A DNA stretch of 64,000 nt from Microbacter sp. GSS18 (GTDB lineage Bacteria > Actinomycetota > Actinomycetes > Actinomycetales > Microbacteriaceae). The notes below the pieces were generated by a model. It had not been told where the DNA came from. It did not search any database and was given only the letters and a program-made list of their open reading frames with translations. Every line of letters begins with the position of its first letter. Positions within the stretch are counted from its first letter, which is position 1. The DNA lies in assembly GCA_029319145.1 (NCBI GenBank), contig CP119753.1, positions 1,178,001 through 1,242,000 on the forward strand, in the 5' to 3' direction. The position numbers and the translations under genes are program-made. This document shows, piece after piece, positions 9,501 through 18,600 of this stretch.

Positions 9501-10778
9501 ATCCTGTGGGATCAGGAGGCGGACCTCGGCCGTCCCTGCAGCTTCATGACGGTCGCGCTCGAGCGCGACCTCCTCTATTGCGGTGGCAGGGACAACGTCA
9601 TCGAGGAGCGATCCCTGGCTACGGGCGAGAGCACCGGTCGTAGCGTGAATACCGAGGTCGAGGCCACCGGCGAGCTCTACCTTGTGGGAGCAGACACGGT
9701 ACTCAACATCGGCGTCGGCTCGAGTGTCGGTCGCTGGCACCTCGGCGCCATTCCGAACATCACCCAGCTGATCGCCGAAGATACGGCGATCCTGGAGGGG
9801 TTCGACCCCAGCGGGCGGTATCTGCTGATGGGGCCGCAGTCCTACGACTTCCTCAACGAACCCGCCGAGTACTCCGTCTGGGATGCCGAGACCGGTCGAA
9901 TCGCCCTGAACATCTCGACGCTCCTTCCGTATTGGGTCGGCAACGGTCTCATCCGCACGTTCGATCCCGGGGGCAAGAACCGCTACATCGACGTCGAGAC
10001 CGGAGACGAATGGGCGGCTCCTGTTCAGGACTTCGAGAAGTATCCCGATGACCCCTGGGTCTGGTCAGAACCCCGCCCGAGCCGCGATGGCACGATCATC
10101 TACGAGATGGACTGCTGCACCGGAGCGATCGAGGCGCTCGACGCGCGCACCGGAGAGAAGCTGGGCATCCAGTTCGCCCTCAACGATGCGGGCAGATCCG
10201 CGAAGACCACGGCCGACGGTAGCAAGCTGATCGCGACCGCGCTCGATTTCAACTCGGGCAACTGGCAGATAGCGGTCTTCGACGCAAAGACGGGCGAGAA
10301 GCTCGCGGAGGCGAACGGGGCTGACTACGAAGCTCTTGCGGTCACGGCGGATGACCGCATCATCACCGGCTCGGAGCAATCGCTGCTGATCTCCTCTCTC
10401 GAGCTCGCACCGATCAGCGTGCTCCCTGCACCTATCGGAAGCGCCACGGCCCTCGACCTGAGCGACGACGACGCCCTCCTCCTTCTCACCACCTCCGAAC
10501 CCCGGGTGGCCTTGTACGATCTCGATGCGGGCCACATGATGGGCGATGCTCTCACGGCGGACCCCGGCATGACCCCCCGGGTGGCGGCGCTCCACCCGTC
10601 GGGTGATTTCATGCTCGTCAACTCCTCCGCCGGCGTCACCCGCTGGAATCTCGATCCGGGGCCCTGGTACGAGCAGGCGTGCCGCGTCGCGGGGCGCAAC
10701 CTCACGGAGGTCGAATGGGACACCTACCTGTCCGAGGTCGGCACGTGGCGTGAGACGTGCGAGTTCGCGACGGAGTGA
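6576..10778 (+). CDS. Transmembrane BTAD-nSTAND1-propeller regulator, copy 1
   Basis: 1400 residues. Domains: winged helix about 1-95 (AIDVLGPV...WNKQIQQAVALLRKALG); BTAD helical repeats about 95-250; an nSTAND1-type NTPase from CPYRGLGTYEES (about 265), with Walker A GASGSGKSS at 297-305 and Walker B VVVVDQFEE at 347-355, then LSHALAETW and AHESLTRAWPRFRGW; a charged coiled segment; one transmembrane helix about 663-683; and a ~700-residue extracytoplasmic-looking beta-propeller/WD40-like region. Conserved cysteines include MDCC and a C-terminal pair. One helix places propeller and DNA-binding ends on opposite sides of the membrane, suggesting a one-component transmembrane sensor-regulator (inferred). 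ATG 6585 is an alternative start. Confidence 0.85.
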   Translation: MAAMAIDVLGPVNVGAVSLHPRERSVLAALVVRDGNPIAAEDLAEAIWADAERPATWNKQIQQAVALLRKALGADRIVTTPAGYHLDVDPDEIDAKRFEDLVVLAREHHVEGEPGRAVDGYRRALALWRGTPFDELSSWPEAAAAASDLAQLRIEAAEGLLRARLDVGDAVGVVPEAERLVRDEPLRESRWALLALALYRAGRQADALAVLRSARERLADELGVDASKEITDLETAILQHDDALDDTLSVTQTRVDCPYRGLGTYEESDAGDFFGRDDEIAAAARRLDDAGFLVVTGASGSGKSSLVRAGLVPSLRRRGRRILVVGPGPALVETLRDAMGPRMRTDVVVVDQFEEVLESGDAIGGEVARLLADFVDEGGKAIITVRSDFLDRTAADPSLGPLVSESVVVVSPMSEDDLRRVIEEPAARAGLKLESGLVELMLRDAADSPGVLPHLSHALAETWVRREGPVLTVAGYEATGGIGGAIAQSADRLFTALDADDQELCRSTLLRLVALAPDGLPVRRRITAAPLREDASRARLFDQLTQARLVSVEGDSVALAHESLTRAWPRFRGWVREGAEDLTVLGNIQSGAETWDADGRAVEDLARGARLQAMVELRERIDPNLTSIEGEFVDASAAHEQDEKRALEESAAAERRQNRRLRWAVAGIAAMLVVALTAGTLALRSASSEAQAAESARIDALASASAALRGENRTLAALLAAEAYRRWPDDARARGMLLSLLGSAAGTTERMYWPGAGVRIGAAALPGTETALVVMGEHPQIRDLSTGALIREFEEEIPAGDSQRRPHVQLSDDGSIATIVTDREFPGDGDNWGSVLTVMDVADGTMIGEPIVIEQSIFGYALSPSGRYVAAVSDTTGDLIVVDTPDGSVRTVAGFAGEPPFAYRQLGTVAFHPDDTMLVGSYHGEHTTVDPVTLDVRSRVPVPEDRANTTMRVLDDGRVFSAGHSGFMLVSRDGTILWDQEADLGRPCSFMTVALERDLLYCGGRDNVIEERSLATGESTGRSVNTEVEATGELYLVGADTVLNIGVGSSVGRWHLGAIPNITQLIAEDTAILEGFDPSGRYLLMGPQSYDFLNEPAEYSVWDAETGRIALNISTLLPYWVGNGLIRTFDPGGKNRYIDVETGDEWAAPVQDFEKYPDDPWVWSEPRPSRDGTIIYEMDCCTGAIEALDARTGEKLGIQFALNDAGRSAKTTADGSKLIATALDFNSGNWQIAVFDAKTGEKLAEANGADYEALAVTADDRIITGSEQSLLISSLELAPISVLPAPIGSATALDLSDDDALLLLTTSEPRVALYDLDAGHMMGDALTADPGMTPRVAALHPSGDFMLVNSSAGVTRWNLDPGPWYEQACRVAGRNLTEVEWDTYLSEVGTWRETCEFATE

Positions 10779-10850
10779 CGACCCGCTCGGTGCGCAGATC
10801 GGCCCATTCCACAGCGCACGTTCCTTCCGCCGGATACTGCAACGCGCACA

Positions 10851-11186
10851 TCACCGCAGGGAGAACCGTGCGCCGGAGAAGCCGGGCCCCGGCGGATCGA
10901 CGACCGCGGGAACGACGGTCGCCGGAACCACCGGCGCGCCGTCCTGCGGGATGGCCGCGAAGCCGAGGATGCTGCCCATCAGGGCGATGGCGACCGTGGG
11001 CAGCACGAAGCGCGGCGACCGCAGCTGCCTGCCCGTCGGGACCCATGCCGGGCGCCGCGCCTTCGTCGCCTGAGGGGTGCGCCGCTCGAGCCGCTCGGCG
11101 ATGCTCCGACGACGCTCGTTCTCGCTGGTCAGATCCGCCGCGCGGTGCTGCGACAGTCCGTCTCCCACCGATGTGGTGTAGTCCAT
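10851..11186 (-). CDS. Small single-pass membrane protein paired with the second BTAD-STAND gene
   Basis: 111 residues, paralogous to the protein at 6105-6422. It has the same start (MDYTTSVGDGLSQHRAADL), a charged region with ENERRRSIAERLERR, one hydrophobic helix (FVLPTVAIALMGSILGFAAI) and a Pro/Gly/Val-rich tail. The open frame extends upstream, but this ATG matches the paralogue and has a GGAGC ribosome-binding sequence. Its 3' end converges on copy 1 of the large regulator 72 bp away, and its 5' end is divergent from copy 2. No known family is recognised. The conserved pairing suggests linked function. Confidence 0.75.
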   Translation of the reverse strand: MDYTTSVGDGLSQHRAADLTSENERRRSIAERLERRTPQATKARRPAWVPTGRQLRSPRFVLPTVAIALMGSILGFAAIPQDGAPVVPATVVPAVVDPPGPGFSGARFSLR

Positions 11187-11211
11187 GATTCGCTCCTGTT
11201 TCACCTGCCGT

Positions 11212-11237
11212 CGACTGCGGATCAGTGCGACGTCCTG
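11212..11237. promoter_or_regulatory. Conserved upstream block of the small membrane protein gene (copy 2)
   Basis: The 18-bp block identical to 6446-6463, a variable base and CGTCCTG again precede the small gene, 26 bp from its start codon. No equivalent is seen before the third regulator, which lacks a small partner. Confidence 0.6.
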
Positions 11238-11258
11238 CGCTCCACGCTCCCGCCCGGA

Positions 11259-11297
11259 GGTATCCGGCCGGTCCTGAGCGGTATGCGTCGGGTATGT
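11259..11297 (+). promoter_or_regulatory. Phased GGTAT repeat array upstream of BTAD-STAND copy 2
   Basis: GGTATCC (11259), GGTCCTG (11270), GGTATGC (11280) and GGTATGT (11291) repeat with steps of 11, 10 and 11 bp. The same steps and the same odd GGTCC second unit occur in copy 1 at 6493-6531. The last unit ends 53 bp before the start codon, against 54 bp to the inner ATG in copies 1 and 3. Confidence 0.6.
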
Positions 11298-11349
11298 GCT
11301 CTGAAGGAGGGCCGTTGACCGCGACAGATACCGGGACGACCATGGCGCC

Positions 11350-14300
11350 ATGGCTATCGACGTCCTGGGGCCCGTACGCGTCGAGTCGGCTTCGCTCTAT
11401 CCGAGGGAGCTGGCCGTCCTCGCCGCGCTCGTCGTCCGCGACGGGCAGCCCATCACTGCGCAGGAGCTGGCGGAGGTCGTCTGGTCCGGTACGGATCCGC
11501 CCGCGACGTGGAACAAGCAGATCCAGGCCGCGATAGCCCGATTGCGCAAGACTCTGGGCGCCGCACGCATCGTCACGACCGCGGTGGGGTATCACCTCGA
11601 CATCGACCCGGACGAGATCGACGCTCGACGATTCGAAGCGCTCGTGTCGCGCGCGCGCGACCTGCACCGCGCGGGCGAGCCGGACCGTGCGGGCGCCGCA
11701 TACCGCAGAGGCCTCGACCTGTGGCGAGGCCGGCCGTACGAGGAGATCTCGGGTTGGCCCGAGGCGACAGCCGCGGCATCCGATCTGGAGCATCTGCGGG
11801 TCGAGGCCGGTGAGGGGATGCTGCGCGCGCGACTGGATGCCGGCGACGCCGTCGGCGTCATCCCCGAGGCCGAGAGGCTCGTCCGCGACGAGCCGCTGCG
11901 AGAGTCGCGCTGGACGCTGCTCGCGCTGGCCTGCTACCGCGCCGGGCGCCAAGCGGACGCGCTGGCCGTGCTGCGGTCGGCGCGTGAACGCCTCGCCGAC
12001 GAACTCGGCGTCGACGCCGGGCAGGAGATCCAGCAGCTGGAAGCCGCGATCCTCCGGCAGGACGAGGCTCTGAGCTCCGGACTACCGGCGGCGCCGATGC
12101 GCACCGACTGCCCATATCGCGGCCTCGGGACATACCAGGAGCGCGACGCCGACGACTTCTTCGGCCGCGAGGACGAGATCGCGACCGCCACCCGGCGCCT
12201 GGACGCGATCGGACTCCTCGTCGTCACCGGCGCCTCCGGGTCCGGAAAGTCCTCGCTCGTCCGGGCGGGCGTCGTCCCGTCGCTGCGACGGCGGGGTCGA
12301 CGGGTACTCGTGCTCGGGCCCGACCCCGCCATCGCCGACTCGCTGCGCAGCGCGACGAGCGGGCGAACCTCTACCGATGCCGTCGTCGTCGACCAGTTCG
12401 AAGAGGTCCTCCAATCCGGTGACGGCATTGCAGGCGACGTCGCGGCACTCCTCGCTGCCTTCGTGCGCGACGGCGGCAGGGCGATCATCACCGTGCGCTC
12501 GGACTTCCTCGACCGCTGCGCCGCGGACCCGTCGCTCGGCCCGATGCTGTCCGAGAGCGTGCTCGTCGTCTCGCCGATGGGCGACGACGATCTGAGACGC
12601 GTGATCGAGGAGCCCGCAGCGCGTGCGGGGCTCCGCCTCGAGCCCGGGCTGGTCGAACTCATCCTCCGCGATGCCGCGGGCGCGCCGGGAGTTCTCCCCC
12701 ACCTCTCCCATGCCCTCGCTGAGACGTGGGTACGCCGCGAGGGTCCGGTCCTGACGGTCGCCGGGTACGAGGCCACAGGTGGCATCGGCGGCGCCATCGC
12801 TCAATCCGCCGACCGGCTCTACTCCGGTCTCGACAGCGACGACCAGGCCCTGTGCCGCTCCACAATGCTCCAGCTGGTCGCGCTCGCACCGGACGGACTG
12901 CCCGTCCGCCGGCGTCTGTTCGCAGCGTCGTTGCGGGACGACCCCGCCCACGCACGCCTGTTCGGGCAACTCGCGCACGCCCGGCTCGTGAGCGTCGAGG
13001 GCGATTCGGTCGTCCTCGCCCACGAATCGCTCACACGCGCCTGGCCGCGCTTCCGCGCGTGGGTGCAGGAGGGTGCGGAGGATCTCATGGTGCTCGGCCA
13101 CCTCGAGACGGGCGCGCAGGCGTGGGAGGACGGCGGCCGGTCCGACGACGACCTCGCTCGCGGCGGACGCCTGCAGACGATCATCGAACTCCGCGAGCGC
13201 CTCGGCCCGAGCCTCAGTCCCGTCGAGGTCGCCTACCTCGATGCATCCCTCGCTCACGAGCAGGACGAGAAGCGCGCGCTCGAGGCGGCCGCCGCAGCCG
13301 AGCGGCGACAGAACCGTCGCCTTCGGTTCGCGATCGCCGGAGTGGTCGGCATGCTCGTCGTCGCGCTCGTCGCCGGCGGCCTCGCGCTGCGCAGCGCTTC
13401 GAGCGAAGCCGCCGTGGCCCAGGACGCGAGGATCGACTCGCTGACGAATTCCTCCGCGGCGCTGCAGGACTCGAACCGGATCGTGTCCGCCCTGATCGCC
13501 GCCGAGTCGTACCGGCGATGGCCCGAGGATCCACGCACCCGCGGCCAGCTGCTCGCCGTGCTCGCGTCGGCGGACGGCGTCGAGAACATGTTCGTGCCGG
13601 GTACAGAAGACCGGATCGGGTCCGCGATGATCCCCGGCACCGACACGGCGCTGGTGCTCCGCGATCGGCAGTATCCCGAGATCCGGAACGTCGACACCGG
13701 TGAGCTCGACCGCACGCTCGACCTCGAGCTTCCGAAGCCGTTCAGCACGCGTCGTCCGTTCGTCATGGTCAGCGCCGACGGGTCGATCGCCACCGTCGCG
13801 ACCGACTATCTGGACCCGGATGCCGAAGACCCTTCGGCGCTGGAGGCGTTCGGATCGTGGTTCACGGTCATCGATCTGTCGTCCGGGCGGGTGGTCGGCG
13901 GCGAGCCCACACTCCTCGAGCGGTGGGTGAATACCTACGCACTCAGCCCTTCCGGTCGCTATGCGGCCTACGTCCCTGCGGATGGCGGAATCGTGGTCGT
14001 GGATGTTCCGGATGCCCGCGTGCGGTTCGAGTCGGAACTTGCCGTCGAGGCGGAGCCGGCTCGCAACTTCGCCGGGGCCGTCGGGTTTGCGGCTGACGAC
14101 ACCCTGCTCGTCGGGACGGCCTCGGGCGAGCTGCTGTCGGTCGACCCCGACACGTTCGAGGTCACTCGTGCCGTCACCATTCCCGAGGGCACGGCGGATC
14201 TCGAGATCGTCGCGGCCGACGATGGAGGAACGATCACGTGCGGCGCGCTCGGGGCGGTTCGGCTGGACGCGGACGGTGAGCTCGTGTGGCGACAGGAGTT

Positions 14301-15552
14301 CCCCGAGGGCTGCCGTCGGATCGCCCCCTCGCCCACCACGGACACCGTCTTCCTGCACGACTTCGCGACCGGGATCACCGAGCGCCGCATGGACACCGGG
14401 GCGCCGACCGGCCGGACACTCGACTACCAGATCGGAGACCCCGGCGAGATGTGGGTCCGAGAGGGCGGGGACGAGGTCCTCTTCTTCAGCGCGATGTCGC
14501 CGAGCATCGGCCGCTGGCGCCTCGATGGCGCGCTCGCATCGGGCGAGCTCGTCGCGCCGGGACTCGCGGTGAGCGCCGGCTTCGACCCCAGCGGAGAGTG
14601 GGTGCTCCTGGAGGAACCGGAGGCCCCCTTCGCCGAGACCCGCGATTACACCGTCTGGAATGTCGCTGAAGAGGAAGCCGTCCTGAGTCTGCCGGGGACC
14701 AACGCGTATTGGGCGGGAAGCGGGATCATCCGCACCGTGACCGCGGAACGCGAGAACTTCTACTACGACGTCACGACCGGTCAGTCGTGGCCGGCGCCCG
14801 TCCACGACTACGAGCGCACCGCGGAGCCGTTCACGACGGCCGAGGTCGACACGAGCCGCGCGGGTGATGTCACGTACGACATGGACTGCTGCGTCGGCGT
14901 CGTCACGGCACTCGACCCGCGAACCGGCGAGTCCTCGGGAGTCGAGTTCGCACGCCGCGGTCCGGCGCTCTTCGCCGACACCACCGAGGACGGCGGGACG
15001 GTGGTGTTCTCGGGCTATGACGACGAGAACGGCGGCTGGCAACTGTCCGTGCACGATACGAGCACCGGCGAGCTTCTCGCCGACACGTACGGCGCCGACT
15101 ACTTCGCGAGCGTCGTGACGGGCGGCGACCTGATCATCACCGGATCCAGCAGCCGGCTGATCGTGCTCGACCTCGATCTGGAGCCGTTGGCAGAGCTCCG
15201 CGCCCCGTCCTCCGCGGGGATCCGCGACCTCGAGGTGTCCGCCGACGACGGGACGCTCCTGGCCACGATGGACGGCGGCGGCGTCGCAGTCTACGACCTC
15301 GACGCGGGCGTCATGCTCGGTGAGCCGCTGCCGACCGCGCGCAACCGGGTCTTCGCCGCCACCCTCGACCCATCGGGCGACTGGATGCTCGCCAGTACGA
15401 GCACGGGCGTGGTGCGCTGGTCTCTGGATCCCGCGACGTGGCTCGACCAGGTGTGCAAGGTGGCCGGCCGGAACTTCACCGAGCTCGAGTGGGACACGCA
15501 CATGTCCGGCCTCGGAGAATATCGCGAGACCTGCGACGTCCCCGACGAGTAA
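11350..15552 (+). CDS. Transmembrane BTAD-nSTAND1-propeller regulator, copy 2
   Basis: 1400 residues, collinear with copies 1 and 3. Winged helix about 1-92, BTAD about 92-247, nSTAND1 NTPase with Walker A GASGSGKSS at 294-302 and Walker B VVVDQFEE at 345-352. One transmembrane helix (FAIAGVVGMLVVALVAGGLAL) spans about 660-680, followed by a propeller-like C-terminal half with MDCC and the C-terminal motif VCKVAGRNFTELEWDTHMS. The cytoplasmic half is close to the other copies, while the outer half differs much more, as expected if the copies sense different signals. Start ATG 11350 is the only in-frame family start; ATG 11342 is out of frame. Function as a regulator is inferred from domains. 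Confidence 0.85.
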   Translation: MAIDVLGPVRVESASLYPRELAVLAALVVRDGQPITAQELAEVVWSGTDPPATWNKQIQAAIARLRKTLGAARIVTTAVGYHLDIDPDEIDARRFEALVSRARDLHRAGEPDRAGAAYRRGLDLWRGRPYEEISGWPEATAAASDLEHLRVEAGEGMLRARLDAGDAVGVIPEAERLVRDEPLRESRWTLLALACYRAGRQADALAVLRSARERLADELGVDAGQEIQQLEAAILRQDEALSSGLPAAPMRTDCPYRGLGTYQERDADDFFGREDEIATATRRLDAIGLLVVTGASGSGKSSLVRAGVVPSLRRRGRRVLVLGPDPAIADSLRSATSGRTSTDAVVVDQFEEVLQSGDGIAGDVAALLAAFVRDGGRAIITVRSDFLDRCAADPSLGPMLSESVLVVSPMGDDDLRRVIEEPAARAGLRLEPGLVELILRDAAGAPGVLPHLSHALAETWVRREGPVLTVAGYEATGGIGGAIAQSADRLYSGLDSDDQALCRSTMLQLVALAPDGLPVRRRLFAASLRDDPAHARLFGQLAHARLVSVEGDSVVLAHESLTRAWPRFRAWVQEGAEDLMVLGHLETGAQAWEDGGRSDDDLARGGRLQTIIELRERLGPSLSPVEVAYLDASLAHEQDEKRALEAAAAAERRQNRRLRFAIAGVVGMLVVALVAGGLALRSASSEAAVAQDARIDSLTNSSAALQDSNRIVSALIAAESYRRWPEDPRTRGQLLAVLASADGVENMFVPGTEDRIGSAMIPGTDTALVLRDRQYPEIRNVDTGELDRTLDLELPKPFSTRRPFVMVSADGSIATVATDYLDPDAEDPSALEAFGSWFTVIDLSSGRVVGGEPTLLERWVNTYALSPSGRYAAYVPADGGIVVVDVPDARVRFESELAVEAEPARNFAGAVGFAADDTLLVGTASGELLSVDPDTFEVTRAVTIPEGTADLEIVAADDGGTITCGALGAVRLDADGELVWRQEFPEGCRRIAPSPTTDTVFLHDFATGITERRMDTGAPTGRTLDYQIGDPGEMWVREGGDEVLFFSAMSPSIGRWRLDGALASGELVAPGLAVSAGFDPSGEWVLLEEPEAPFAETRDYTVWNVAEEEAVLSLPGTNAYWAGSGIIRTVTAERENFYYDVTTGQSWPAPVHDYERTAEPFTTAEVDTSRAGDVTYDMDCCVGVVTALDPRTGESSGVEFARRGPALFADTTEDGGTVVFSGYDDENGGWQLSVHDTSTGELLADTYGADYFASVVTGGDLIITGSSSRLIVLDLDLEPLAELRAPSSAGIRDLEVSADDGTLLATMDGGGVAVYDLDAGVMLGEPLPTARNRVFAATLDPSGDWMLASTSTGVVRWSLDPATWLDQVCKVAGRNFTELEWDTHMSGLGEYRETCDVPDE

Positions 15553-15631
15553 GCGCCGTGCGGTCCGTCCGTGGCGACACGGCACGCGCGCCGCCGAGCC
15601 GCATACCGCACGTCATCGGCTTCGCGCGCAC

Positions 15632-15649
15632 GGTATTCGCCCGATATTC
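15632..15649 (+). promoter_or_regulatory. GGTATTC repeat pair upstream of BTAD-STAND copy 3
   Basis: GGTATTC (15632) and GATATTC (15643) are 11 bp apart. The pair ends 54 bp before the inner ATG, the same distance as in copy 1. Only this core pair is retained; the upstream units of copies 1 and 2 are not recognisable. A GTTGACC element (15666) about 30 bp before the start is also shared by all three copies. Confidence 0.55.
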
Positions 15650-15693
15650 GTCCACGACCAAGGCTGTTGACCCGGTATTGGACCGGGTCCAAC

Positions 15694-18600
15694 ATGGCGC
15701 ACATGACCATCGACGTACTGGGGCCGGTGCTGGTCGAAGACTCGACGCTCTATCCGCGTGAACGTGCCGTGCTGGCGGCGCTCGTCGTTCGCGACGGCGT
15801 GCCGATCGCGTCCGAAGAGCTCGCAGAGGCGATATGGCCGGATGCCGAGCGCCCCGCCACCTGGACCAAGCAGATCCCGCAGTCGATCTCGCGGCTGCGA
15901 AAGGCGCTCGGCGCGGATCGGATCGTGACGACGGTGTCGGGCTATCACCTCGACGTCGATCCCGACGAGGTCGACGCCCGACGCTTCGAGTCCCTCGTCG
16001 CCACCGCGCGTGAGCATCAGCGCGACGGCGAACCCGGCCGCGCCATCGACGGCTACCGACGCGCTCTCGACCTCTGGCGAGGTCGCCCGTACGACGACAT
16101 CGGCGAGTGGCCCGAAGCCGAGGCGGCCGCATCCGACCTCGAGCACCTGCGGGTGCAGGCATCCGAGGCGCTGCTGCGCGCACGGCTCGACGTCGGCGAC
16201 GCGGATGCCGTGGTCCCCGACGCCGAGCGCCTCGTCCGCCAAGAGCCGCTCCGGGAGTCGCGCTGGGCCCTGCTGGCGCTCGCCCTCTACCGAGCCGGGC
16301 GCCAGGCGGATGCTCTGGCGGTGCTGCGGGCCGCGCGAGAACGCCTCGCGGACGAACTCGGGGTCGACGCCGGCAGGGAGATCACCGACCTCGAGACCGC
16401 GATCCTTCAGCACGACGAGGCGCTCGAGACGAACCCCAGCACGATGCAGACCCGCACGGACTGCCCGTACCGCGGCCTCGGGACCTACCAGGAGGGCGAT
16501 GCCGGCGACTTCTTCGGGCGCGAGGACGAGATCGCGACGGCCACGCGCCGTCTCGAAGCGACGGGGCTCGTGATCGTGACCGGCGCCTCGGGGTCGGGCA
16601 AGTCCTCCCTCGTACGCGCCGGGGTCGTGCCGTCGCTGCGGCGTCGCGGCCGGCGTGTGCTCGTGCTCGGGCCGGGACCCGCCATCACCGAGACGCTCCG
16701 CGACGCGGTGAGTGCGGGGCGCCGCACCGACGCCATCGTGGTCGACCAGTTCGAGGAGGTCCTCGAGTCAGGCGCGGAGGTCGGCGCCGACGTCGCTGCC
16801 ACTCTCGCCGCGTTCATCCGCGACGGCGGCAAGGTCATCATCACGGTGCGGTCGGACTTCCTCGACCGGTGCGCCGCCGATCCGTCACTCGGACCGCTGA
16901 TGTCCGAGAGCGTCGTCGTCGTCTCACCGATGGGCGACGACGACCTGCGCGCGGTGATCGAGGAACCAGCCGCGCGTGCCGGGCTTCGCCTCGAGCCCGG
17001 GCTGGTCGAGCTGATGCTCCGCGACGCGGCGGGCGAGGCCGGTGTGCTCCCCCACCTGTCTCACGCGCTCGCCGAGACGTGGGTGCGCCGGGAGGGTCCC
17101 GTGCTCACGGTCGCCGGCTACGAGGCGACCGGTGGCATCAGCGGCGCCATCGCTCAGTCCGCCGACCGTCTGTACAGCGGCCTCGACAGCGGAGACCAGG
17201 AGCTGTGCCGCACGACGCTCCTGCGGCTCGTGGCCCTCGCCCCCGACGGTCTTCCGGTGCGACGGCGGCTGCTCGCCGCGCCGCTGCGCGACGACCCCGC
17301 CCACTCCCGGCTCTTCGGACAGCTCGCCCACGCCCGCCTCGTGAGCATCGAAGACGACTCGGTCGTCCTCGCGCACGAATCGCTCACGCGCGCCTGGCCG
17401 CGCTTCCGCGCGTGGGTGCAGGACGGCGCCGAGGATCTCACCGTCCTGGGCCACCTCGAGGCGGGGGCGGCCGCGTGGGAGGCCGGAGGGCGCAGCCACG
17501 ATGACCTGGCCCGCGGCGTGCGCCTCCAGGCGATGCTCGACCTCCGCGAGCGAGTCGACCCGAGCCTGACACCTTCTGAGATCGCCTTCGTCGAGGCGTC
17601 GGCCGCCCGCGAAGAAGACGAGAAGCGCACGCTCGCCGCGGCCGCCGCCGCCGAGCGACGCCAGAATCGACGACTGCGACTGGCCGTCGCCGGGGTCGCG
17701 GTGATCGCGGTCATCGCCGTTGCCGCGGGCGGCCTGGCCGTGCGCAGCGCGGTGGGCGAAGCCGCGGCCGCCCAGAGCGCACGGATCGACGCGCTCGCGA
17801 ACGAAGTCCGCGCGCTGCGTGGCACCGACCGGACGGTGGCAGCGCTGCTGGCAGCGGAGTCCTACCGACGATGGCCGGACGACGCCCGGGCACGCGGCAT
17901 GATGCTCGGGTTGCTCGGGTCGGACGCCGGGGCCGTTGAGAGCGTCTACATCCCCGACACGCAGCAGCGCGTCGGGGGCGCCATTCTGCCCGGCGAGGAG
18001 ACGGCGCTGATTATCCGCGAAGAGAAGTACGCCGAGATCCGCGACGTGGACACCGGTCAGGTGATCCGCTCGTTCGACGTGGACCTGCCGTCCACGGGAA
18101 GCCCGAGGCGTCCATTCGTCACCGTCTCCGAGGACGGACGGATCGCCGTCCTCGTCGACGACGGCGAGATCAGTCAGACGGGAGAGTACGGGAGCGTGCT
18201 GAGCGTCCTCGACCTGGAAGACGGCACGATGCCGATCCCCCGGCTCGATCTCGAGCGGGCCGTGACCACATACGCATTGAGCCCGGAGGGCGACCATGCC
18301 GCTTACGTCGACGACGTCCACGGCGACCTCGTGCTCATCGACTTGCGCACCGGCGAACTGCACGTGCGCGAGTCGGTCGGAACCGGCTGGGACGGAAGTG
18401 GCGACTGGCAGGGGACCGTCGCGTTCACCGAGGACGGTCTGCTCCACGTGGGCATGATCGACGGACGGCTCTTGACGGTCGATCCCCGCACGCTCGAGGT
18501 GGTGTCGACGACCGCGGTTCCGCGATCGTATGCGAACACGAGAATGGTCCTTCTCGCCGATGGCGGCTACCTCACCGCCGGGCACAGCGGCATCGCCAGG

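Noticed and set aside
6456..9740. Minus-strand open frame of about 1094 codons opposite BTAD-STAND copy 1
   Set aside because: Arg/Ala/Gly/His-rich shadow of a strongly supported gene with clear domains; long antisense frames are expected at this GC content.
12082..15585. Minus-strand open frame of about 1167 codons opposite copy 2
   Set aside because: Same reasoning: no domain is recognisable and the plus-strand gene is certain.
15553..15693. Search for a third small membrane gene before copy 3
   Set aside because: No minus-strand frame with the MDYTTSVG start or a hydrophobic helix exists in this 141-bp gap, and the 18-bp block is absent.
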